Assembly (NCBI GenBank): GCA_945621435.1
Contig: CALZBR010000017.1
Coordinates: 1 to 47,121, forward strand
Direction of reading: 5' to 3'
Origin: an uncultured Lachnospiraceae bacterium
GTDB lineage: Bacteria > Bacillota > Clostridia > Lachnospirales > Lachnospiraceae
Length of the DNA: 47,121 bases
Shown: in pieces, positions 27,086 through 34,211 of the stretch
How positions within the stretch are numbered: the first letter of the stretch is position 1
How the letters are laid out: each line of letters starts with the position of its first letter
Translations under genes and position numbers: made by a program
Notes under the pieces: generated by a model
Databases searched by the model: none
Told to the model about the DNA's origin: nothing
What the model saw: the letters and a program-made list of their open reading frames with translations, nothing else

Positions 27086-29161
27086 TTATTTTTCAAAGGC
27101 CTCATTCAAAGGTTCCGTGCCGGGAAGCACAAATCTTCCGTCCTTTATGATCACAATCCTGCTGCCGTCCCTTGTCACCGCCGTGAGCTCTCCCAATTCG
27201 TCATAGGGAATGGTAATATCGGTATGACAATTGAAGTAGGCTTCATCGGGTTTTTCATTCCTAAGTAATGACTTTGCATTATCCCTGGCCACGATTTCCT
27301 TGCCGTCCGGATTGTATACCGCCATGTCCTCCGCATGGGAATAACAGGTATCGCCCACTGCGAAATGAGGACCGGTCTTTTCTGCGATCAAAATGGGAAG
27401 CTTCGCCTCCACACCCAGGCGCCTTGCCATCACGTAAGCCGTAGTGTTGGTTCCGATGGCAAATTCTCCCATAGGAAGAGTCTCGTGACGATGGAGGATG
27501 TTTTCCTTAACAAAATTCTTGTTTTCTTCCTCTGTTCCGAAATTGGCACAGCCATAATCACGAATCATTCCATCCTCAAAATCCAGATACAAATCCCTGT
27601 ACTCCAGACCATTCAGAAAGACCCTTGTAACGTGAAGTGTACCCGTGGTCCCCTCCAGCACCGGCGAGGTAAATACTTCTCCCACGGGGATATTGACATC
27701 CGCCACACAGTTCTCGAAAATCGTTTCCTTTGACGCATCCTGAAGCTTCCAGAGATTCACCTTCAGATCGGTTCTGTTTGCTCCGCTCCCCTTTACCTCA
27801 CAATAATCTGCTTTATCCAACGCATCAATCAGCTTCTGCTGCACATTCCGATACAGCATATAGTCCAGCGTATTCAGTCTGATGGTCTCATCAAACAGCT
27901 CCCTGAAAACAGGTCCCACCTCAGGCACAGGGAATGCAATGATTGTAAAGCTGCGTTCCTCGTAATTGATGTAGTCCCTGATCAGGTTGCCCTGCCTGGT
28001 CAGATATTCCACCCACAGCTTGTTCTGCTCTTTACTAAAACGGATGGCCTCCGGCTTGTTCATCGGATTGAAATCCGCTTCGCCGAAGGTTTCAAGCACA
28101 GCGGGACCGGCATACCCTGCCGCCTCCTCTTTCCATCTTTCAAACACAGTTCGTCTGCTCTCTATCTGACGGTTCATGAAATTCTTGTCCAGCAGAAGCG
28201 CCACATCATCCTTGTGGTCATACTCATACTGCCTGTTCTCCGCACCGCCTGCCACATTCTCCCAGCGAAAGGCAGACTTCAGCTCCAGCTTTGCCAGGTT
28301 CGCAACCGCTCTTCTTATCATACGTTCAAATCCAAGATGATACGCAACCTCGGCTGTGGTTTTCCTGGACAGGTCTTTCCCTGCCACCTCAAAACCGATT
28401 CTGTATCCTTCCGTGAAGGTATCTGCCATAGTGGCAATGGTCTCCTCCGGAAGTCCCGCCATATACCGGGTCGTCTCAAGCTCATTTTCACTGACATACT
28501 TGCCGTATGCATAGAGATATCTGACATCGCAGAGATCACTGTTATTAATGATATCAAGTACCCTGCTCCGGTTTACGCCAAGCATGTCACCAATGGCAAT
28601 TTCAGCCCTGTGCTCCGCATAGTCACAGGTATGCCAATACAGGATATCTCTGATTTCCTCTTTCTTAGGAGTCTGCCCCTCAGCCACGCTATATGCAAAT
28701 GCGGCATAAACCTCCGCAAACAGTTCCATGCCTGCCACCAGATCCTCTTCGTTGCCGTCATAGACATCACGAATCAGATTGCGCAGCTTGCCATACAGCA
28801 GGCACAAGGTCTGCCCGAAGTCCTCTCCCAGTTCCTTCACCGCATAGGTGGGATTACCAAAGGAAGACTCATAATTCTCGGGAAGGACATCCTCATACAG
28901 CTTATGATTGCGTCTCTGAAGCTCTTCCAGAGGAGCCTTCTCCAGACCGCCGCCACGGATAAATCGAGCAGTATCCTCCAAAAGAAGAAGGAAATCGGCC
29001 TGCTTGGAAAAATAGGAATCCAGACCTGCCCTGCCCAATTTTTCCACTGCAATTTCCCCAATTCTCTCCAACACCAGAGCATGGCGCTCTGCCAGAACAC
29101 TGTTGCTTTCCTCTTCCGTAAGAAATTCCTGTTGTTCCAAATCTGTCTTTATTTCTGCCAT
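27086..29161 (-). CDS. M29-type metallo-aminopeptidase with long N-terminal extension
   Basis: The C-terminal half of this 691-residue protein matches the M29 (AmpS/AmpT) aminopeptidases: VNIPVGEVFTSPVLEGT, GEFAIGTN, EKTGPHFAVGDT and NCHTDITIP supply the expected Glu, Glu, His and His/Asp metal ligands. Known M29 enzymes are near 400 residues, so the first roughly 330 residues are an additional, mostly helical region with no motif I recognise. It is cytosolic, as there is no signal peptide. It lies 18 bases after a small membrane-protein gene. Confidence 0.85.
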   Translation of the reverse strand: MAEIKTDLEQQEFLTEEESNSVLAERHALVLERIGEIAVEKLGRAGLDSYFSKQADFLLLLEDTARFIRGGGLEKAPLEELQRRNHKLYEDVLPENYESSFGNPTYAVKELGEDFGQTLCLLYGKLRNLIRDVYDGNEEDLVAGMELFAEVYAAFAYSVAEGQTPKKEEIRDILYWHTCDYAEHRAEIAIGDMLGVNRSRVLDIINNSDLCDVRYLYAYGKYVSENELETTRYMAGLPEETIATMADTFTEGYRIGFEVAGKDLSRKTTAEVAYHLGFERMIRRAVANLAKLELKSAFRWENVAGGAENRQYEYDHKDDVALLLDKNFMNRQIESRRTVFERWKEEAAGYAGPAVLETFGEADFNPMNKPEAIRFSKEQNKLWVEYLTRQGNLIRDYINYEERSFTIIAFPVPEVGPVFRELFDETIRLNTLDYMLYRNVQQKLIDALDKADYCEVKGSGANRTDLKVNLWKLQDASKETIFENCVADVNIPVGEVFTSPVLEGTTGTLHVTRVFLNGLEYRDLYLDFEDGMIRDYGCANFGTEEENKNFVKENILHRHETLPMGEFAIGTNTTAYVMARRLGVEAKLPILIAEKTGPHFAVGDTCYSHAEDMAVYNPDGKEIVARDNAKSLLRNEKPDEAYFNCHTDITIPYDELGELTAVTRDGSRIVIIKDGRFVLPGTEPLNEAFEK

Positions 29162-29179
29162 CTCATAACCTCTCCTGCG

Positions 29180-29500
29180 CTACATTCTCGAACCCATATA
29201 CAGCAAAAAACCGATAAAACCGATGGAAAGAAGATTCAATATCGTTCCCAGCATGGGAAACAACCTGAAATATCTGTGATCCCGCACGGTTGCAATCCCC
29301 AGTCCCAAACCAACAAAAGAAAACAGCAGGGCCAGAAAACCTGTAAAGCCATAGCCCACAGCCGCTTCTCCGCCACTCCTGTACGAAAAATACACCACAA
29401 TCCCCAGAGACACCAGACTTATGATGCCCAAAATCGTTGACATGATACCTCTCTGGGAATGCTTTCTATCGGTAAAAATATACCCTTTTCTTTTACCCAT
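29180..29500 (-). CDS. Small membrane protein (DUF6142-like)
   Basis: A 106-residue protein with a basic N-terminus (KRKGYIFTDRKHSQRG) and three hydrophobic segments, about 21-40, 50-70 and 80-102. I recall similar small clostridial proteins under the label DUF6142, but this is from memory and not verified. It is probably co-transcribed with the aminopeptidase gene. Confidence 0.72.
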   Translation of the reverse strand: MGKRKGYIFTDRKHSQRGIMSTILGIISLVSLGIVVYFSYRSGGEAAVGYGFTGFLALLFSFVGLGLGIATVRDHRYFRLFPMLGTILNLLSIGFIGFLLYMGSRM

Positions 29501-29510
29501 AAAATTCTGA

Positions 29511-29552
29511 CGGGCATCTCCAAAAGACGATATAACTCCTGGAAAATGCCCG
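29511..29552 (-). terminator. Possible terminator after the 77-residue membrane protein
   Basis: Arms CGGGCAT and ATGCCCG, extended by TCCA/TGGA, form a long-loop hairpin in the 69-base gap. On the minus strand it is followed by AGAATTTTATG, which is only moderately T-rich. Confidence 0.4.
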
Positions 29553-29569
29553 GCTCCTGCTCCTGATTC

Positions 29570-29803
29570 TTAGAATAATATTTTGGACTTGTCCGAGATC
29601 AGCTTTCCGCCTGTGACGATCAACAAAATACCTGCCACAATCCCAACCACCAGAACGATCACGCCAACAGCGATATTTGCCGCACCGGCGCCCTTCATTG
29701 TCTTATACACCTTCTGTCCCATATTCTTATCTCTGCTCCCTTCCGGTTTCTTCTCCCATGTTACCAGGATGTCATTCTCTTCACACATTTTCTCTTCACA
29801 CAT
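29570..29803 (-). CDS. Small single-pass membrane protein downstream of pyrE
   Basis: A protein of about 77 residues with an acidic start, a basic stretch (KKPEGSRDKNMGQKVYK) and one transmembrane helix (NIAVGVIVLVVGIVAGILLIV) near the C-terminus. I do not know its function. The start is unclear because the first 15 bases after the pyrE stop are duplicated, giving two equivalent ATG codons (29803 and 29788), each preceded by GAAGAGAAA. The frame also extends upstream to 29830, overlapping pyrE. Confidence 0.6.
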   Translation of the reverse strand: MCEEKMCEENDILVTWEKKPEGSRDKNMGQKVYKTMKGAGAANIAVGVIVLVVGIVAGILLIVTGGKLISDKSKILF

Positions 29804-29810
29804 TTTCTCT

Positions 29811-30488
29811 TCAAACGCCATAGGTTTCATAGTATTTATCTATTGCTGCCTTTATTTCATCGTCGATATAAGTTTGTCCCTTATATGGTTTGTTGTAAAG
29901 GTAGTCAACAACCTCCTTCATTGTCACGATGGCATTCGCCTCGAATCCGTACTTTTCTTTAATTTCATCCAACGCACTCTTCTCACCGCCCATACCTACT
30001 TCCATACGGTTCAAAGAAACCATAAGCCCTACGATTTCAACCTTCGCCGCCCCCATTACCTTCGGCACCGTCTCTTCCATGGACTTGCCGGAAGTAGTCA
30101 CATCCTCAATCATGATCACTCTGTCGCCATCCTTTGGCTTGCTTCCCAGAAAGCTTCCCTTGTCCGCACCATGATCCTTCTCCTCCTTGCGGTCGGAGCA
30201 ATAACGAACCTCCTTGCCGTAAAGCTCGCTGTAGGCGATAGCAGTAACCACACTGATGGGAATTCCCTTATAAGCAGGTCCAAACAGCAGATCAAAATCA
30301 TCACCATAGGTGTTGTGAATCGCCTTGGCGTAATACTCTCCCAATCGCTTCAGCTGAGAGCCGGTAACATAAGCTCCCGCATTCATGAAAAACGGTGACT
30401 TTCTGCCACTCTTCAACGTGAACTCGCCAAACTTCAACACCTGGCTGTCCACCATAAACTCAATAAATTCCTGCTTATACGCTTCCAT
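29811..30488 (-). CDS. pyrE: Orotate phosphoribosyltransferase
   Basis: The 225-residue enzyme makes OMP from orotate and PRPP. The PRPP-binding loop VIMIEDVTTSGKSM and the N-terminal FTLKSGRKSPFFMNAG motif identify it. I chose the ATG at 30488 because AGGAGG lies ten bases upstream. A short ORF ends 20 bases upstream in its leader. PyrF, the next enzyme, is 11 kb away and carAB is 26 kb away. Confidence 0.95.
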   Translation of the reverse strand: MEAYKQEFIEFMVDSQVLKFGEFTLKSGRKSPFFMNAGAYVTGSQLKRLGEYYAKAIHNTYGDDFDLLFGPAYKGIPISVVTAIAYSELYGKEVRYCSDRKEEKDHGADKGSFLGSKPKDGDRVIMIEDVTTSGKSMEETVPKVMGAAKVEIVGLMVSLNRMEVGMGGEKSALDEIKEKYGFEANAIVTMKEVVDYLYNKPYKGQTYIDDEIKAAIDKYYETYGV

Positions 30489-30508
30489 ACTGATAAAACC
30501 TCCTATTT

Positions 30509-30649
30509 TCAAGGCTCCCGGCCTTTTACTTCTTTTGTGAAATGGTCTACCACACCATTTTTACACCATTCACGCCAGCTACGAGCCATGCTCGGATAAA
30601 TTTGTGCCTCCTTTCTAAGCTGTAGCATAGAAAAGGAAACATCAAACAT
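30509..30649 (-). CDS. 46-codon ORF filling the pyrE leader
   Basis: The ATG at 30649 lies almost exactly where transcription from the upstream promoter should begin, so it would be leaderless. Further in-frame ATGs occur at codons 8 and 21. The encoded peptide is basic with two Trp and one Cys (MARSWREWCKNGVVDHF in its second half) and stops 20 bases before pyrE. An AAAGGAGG in the middle is partly paired in a predicted hairpin (CCTTTTCTA with TAGAAAGG), and the third ATG sits in the loop of CGAGC-ATG-GCTCG. A regulatory leader peptide is possible, but translation is unproven. Confidence 0.4.
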   Translation of the reverse strand: MFDVSFSMLQLRKEAQIYPSMARSWREWCKNGVVDHFTKEVKGREP

Positions 30650-30656
30650 CCCATCT

Positions 30657-30685
30657 ATACTACCATAAAACCTTGAAATTTTCAA
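30657..30685 (-). promoter_or_regulatory. Promoter of pyrE
   Basis: On the minus strand TTGAAA (30680-30685) and TAGTAT (30657-30662) are spaced by 17 bases. The predicted start near 30650 gives a structured leader of about 160 bases before pyrE. It abuts the truncated end of the AAA ATPase remnant. Confidence 0.6.
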
Positions 30686-30690
30686 CCGTT

Positions 30691-30927
30691 TCAGCGGAGG
30701 GTGTAAAATAAAGCATGATATTCCTTTATTTCTTCAAATTCCAAATCCATAAAGTCGATAAAGATAATATTAACGTCTTCAAAATTGCTTTTTAAATAAT
30801 CGATATACGCCTGCATCAAATTAGATTATCCTGAGCGTCTGATACCGGTAATAATCTTTATATCCGGAGTATCCTTTAATGCTTTGATTCTTTCTAAATA
30901 TTTTTCTCTCGCAATCGTCTTCACCAC
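30691..30927 (-). pseudogene. Remnant of an AAA-family ATPase with a stop in the Walker A motif
   Basis: From a GTG at 30927 the frame reads KTIAREKYLERIKAL, then IKIITGIRRSG, then a TAA stop (30826-30828) exactly where the Walker A lysine codon AAA is expected, then SNLMQAYIDYLK and NIIFIDFMDLEFEEIKEY before ending at 30691. This is the N-terminal about 78 codons of the AAA ATPases with GxRRxGKS motifs. The rest of the gene is missing. From 30928 to the next gene at 31066 I see only scraps, such as an isolated VCSICGMFF frame. Confidence 0.75.
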
Positions 30928-31066
30928 TTTCGAAACTTCATTTTTTTATTTTTTGAAATCCTTCTTCTCTATCACGCGTTATATAAAGAACATGCCACAA
31001 ATCGAACAAACTTGAATTTCCCGCTCAATGATCATATTTATCATCATAAAAGCCGGTGCCCTTGCC

Positions 31067-32863
31067 TCAACCGATATCTTTTACATAGAGATATGCAATC
31101 GGTTGGTTTTCGTAATATTCCTTGTCCGGGACAACCTCCAACATAACTTTATGATAAGAATCCATGACCCGGTGTCTGTAAGCAATTCTTACCATCTGCG
31201 TTTTATCTTCCGCAAACTGTTTTTTAAGTACATCGGGGTCTGCTTTTTTCAGAAGCAGCTCGATATCTTCTTCATACACCATATGGCATTGTACCATTTC
31301 CGCAAGCCATGTTCGAAAATCCCTCGAAGATCCGCAGTTTTCATCTCTCTCCCGGACATCCATTCTGATAATACTCATCTCGCCCGAGTCCAGATTCACC
31401 TTCAGTATTATGAGATAGGAATCACATATCATGCGAAAAACCTCGTCCTTTACCCTTCGGTTAACCCCCTTGGCAATATAGTAATTCTCCTTGTCCTGAT
31501 ACATTCTCTTATCTGCGAGCTTCTCGAGATCCTCCAACCGCATATCGGTAATCTCTTTTCCAACACAATATCCGACAGAGATACTGATGGAATAGTTCTC
31601 ATTATGACAGGCAGCGGCCTCTTCCTTGATTTTTTGTCTGATTGCACAAGGGTCTGCCGTTTCATCCGTAATGATAACCGTGAATTCATCTCCGCCGACG
31701 CGGTAACACTCCCCCCCTGTTTCCAACGCTTCGCCGGATACACTGTGCTGCATCATAAATCATCGCATCTCCCACATCATGTCCCTTCGAATCATTGACA
31801 TTTTTCAAACCATTCAAATCCATCATAAAAAGAATCAGCTCATCCGACCACTTCCCATTCTTTCTCATTTCTGAAATCCGATATTCATAAGCGAATCGGT
31901 TGAGCAACCCGGTAAGCGGATCCATCTCCGTCATCTTTTTCATCAGCTGCGTATAATGATAGTTGACTGTTATGTCACTTACCGTAATGATATGTCCTCT
32001 GTATTTGCCATTGTTGTTCAACACTCTGTATTCCGGCTTATAGACCTTTTCTCCGACCTCAACGACCTTTTCCTCTTTTTCCATTGCAATCAGATTCTTA
32101 ACAATCGTGTTGCCTTTCTCCTTTAAATCCGGATACATGTCCTGAATCGGTTGATTGCAGTAAATGATTCTGTTATCCTCATCCAGCGCTATGATTCCCA
32201 GTGAAAGGTTATCAATCACATAATTGCGCACCAGTTCAATGGTTTCAAGCAGATCGTACCTGCCAAGTGCAATTGCCATGAAAATCGCACAGATTGCATA
32301 GGAAAGCGACGTAGTATCGTATCCTCCCGTCACTCCCAGCAGGAATACGGCAAATCCTGCCATGGCACAAAAAATACAGGCCAGCATATAATACATCTGG
32401 ATTCTTCTCTTTTTTCTCCTCTCTTTCCTCAGGATTCCGACAACAACCGCAAATATGACGATAAAGTAGAGAACCAGGCTGACGGTATATATGTTATACA
32501 TTACACCATGTCCATATATATTATGCGGAAACAAGCCATCCGTGGTATACTCCACATCAGTATAAAACCATCGTTGCAGTGGATAGCTGAAGATCATGAA
32601 GGCAATCGACAAATGGAAAACAGCCAGGAGCAATTGTACTTTTTTCGGAATAACAATTTCGCAATATTGCATGACAAACAGGAAAAATGTCAACGGAATA
32701 AATACCTTCCCCACATAAGCGAATTTTGTTCCCAGCAGGATCTGTTCCTTGTCATGCGCTATTATCTCATTCAGCGTTTTCCTTTCCAATCATATACTTC
32801 AGGGAACCAATCACAGCAAGCCTTTTTTTCTCGCCGTTTTATAAGGAGCAAGCATGCCTTCAT
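31067..32863 (-). pseudogene. 7TM-PAS-GGDEF diguanylate cyclase broken at three homopolymers
   Basis: The conceptual product (597 residues) has N-terminal membrane helices of the HisKA_7TM kind, a PAS-like segment (IIALDEDNRIIYCN), a GGDEF domain (MDPLTGLLNRFAYE, YRVGGDEFTV) and a C-terminal PAS-like tail. The frame is lost at T7 (32823-32829), T4 (32777-32780) and C7 (31711-31717). Removing one base at each restores a single frame from the ATG at 32861-32863. That ATG directly follows the flavoprotein stop (TGAATG) with GGGGG eight bases upstream. The domain order and the precise repairs support one ancestral gene for a c-di-GMP synthase. Confidence 0.8.
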
Positions 32864-34121
32864 TCAGCTTTCCCCCATTTTCTTTCTGAATTTTTCATTG
32901 CCCATCACGGCTCCCGCAAGATACATGAAAATCATTCTTCCCGGTTGTTTCTGAGGAAAATCCATCTGCCTGTTTTCTTTGTAAAATTTATAATCCGCCT
33001 TCATCATCCCCTGCATCTGCCAGATCAGATCACGGAAAATCTTCATTCCGCCTACCCCATAGAAATTCGCAGGCTGAGTGTATTTATTTCTTATGCTCCA
33101 GACCAACTCTTTCGGCATATCCTCAATAGCGACGGTTGCGTCTGCTTCATTGGTTGCCACTCCCGCAAGGTAGTTCCCGCCCACCTGGGCTCTCGCCTCG
33201 ATTACCGTGCGCAGATTCTCTTCCTTGGACAAATCGCCGTTGATCAGATACCCGAAAGGGGTTCCCATGGTAACGGTCCGATGTCCGTTACAGAACTGTC
33301 GGTCATCGTAGGTCTTAAAAACAGATCCCATGGAATGATCCCTGACAGAAAATGCCGGTACGATGGCGCTTCCGCCTTGAATCTCTTTGCGAAGAAGCTC
33401 CTGAAAACCGTCCGTGTAAATACACTTTCCTTCGGTGGAACAGTGAAAACAGCTGATACAGCCCCCTCTGAACGGAAAGTCGTGGATATTGATGACCTTT
33501 ATCTCACCACCACACAGACGCACAAAATCATCTACCATGCTTTGCAGTTTCTCATCATCCTCTGCCAGGTCAGCCACTACAACCACATCCTTCAGGGCAG
33601 CGTGGCATTTCTCCGTCTTCAAATCCATCTGAGCCTTCTCCGATATTGACCACAGTAAATGTTCAAAAAACTGCACTGCTTCCTTTCGACCTTTTTTGTC
33701 GTCAGATCATCCATATCAGTGGAAAGTCCCTTGAGGAATCTCATTCCCAGATCATTGCTGTTATCTTCTATAAATTTGTGTGCCGTTACATCATAGAAAT
33801 GCTTGGAAGTGGAAATCTGTGTACAATATTTACCATTCAGATCAAGTCTGTCTGCTGCCGTTTCTTCCTTCATAAGCTCAACAAAACGATGAAGCTGACA
33901 AGGCACCAGAAAAGTATATACCGGATAGGCAAACAGAATCACATCCGCCTGCTGTAACTGCTTTCCTGCATGAGAAAAATCACGCTCATAGTTTTTTATC
34001 TTTGCCCCGCATGAATCACGCAATAGGTATTCTCCGGATGCTTTTGTCCCAAAAACAACAGTGTTTGATAAGTGACGCTGTTCTTCCCTTTGGGACTTCC
34101 GTTAACGATACATATTTTCCT
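32864..34121 (-). pseudogene. Fe-S flavoprotein / NAD(P)H-dependent FMN reductase, broken
   Basis: Three pieces in three frames join into about 419 residues: ICIVNGSPKGKNSVTYQ, then ADVILFAYPVYTFLVPCQLHRF, then QFFEHLLWSI...FRGGCISCFHCSTEGKCIY and TPFGYLINGD. The parts resemble flavodoxin-fold reductases with a cysteine-rich motif. One base is missing at C4 (34005-34008) and one at T6 (33692-33697); adding them restores the frame. No ATG begins the first piece. AGG at 34119-34121 stands where ATG AAA would be expected, behind GGGAAAGGAAAG, suggesting a lost start codon. Substrate unknown. Confidence 0.72.
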
Positions 34122-34151
34122 TTTCTTTCCTTTCCCTCTCTGAATTCTTAA

Positions 34152-34211
34152 CGTGTCAGTGGCGCTCCTCGTGTCAGTGGGCGCTCCTCGTGTCAGTGGG
34201 CGCTCCTCGTG
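34152..34211. repeat. Three tandem copies of a 19-bp unit at the kinase 3' end
   Basis: Units CGTGTCAGTGGGCGCTCCT lie at 34170-34188 and 34189-34207. An 18-base copy missing one G is at 34152-34169, and a partial copy follows at 34208-34211. The kinase frame reads into the repeats (SRGAPTDTRSAH) and stops within the middle copy, so the last 11 or so residues of the kinase come from repeat DNA. Confidence 0.92.
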
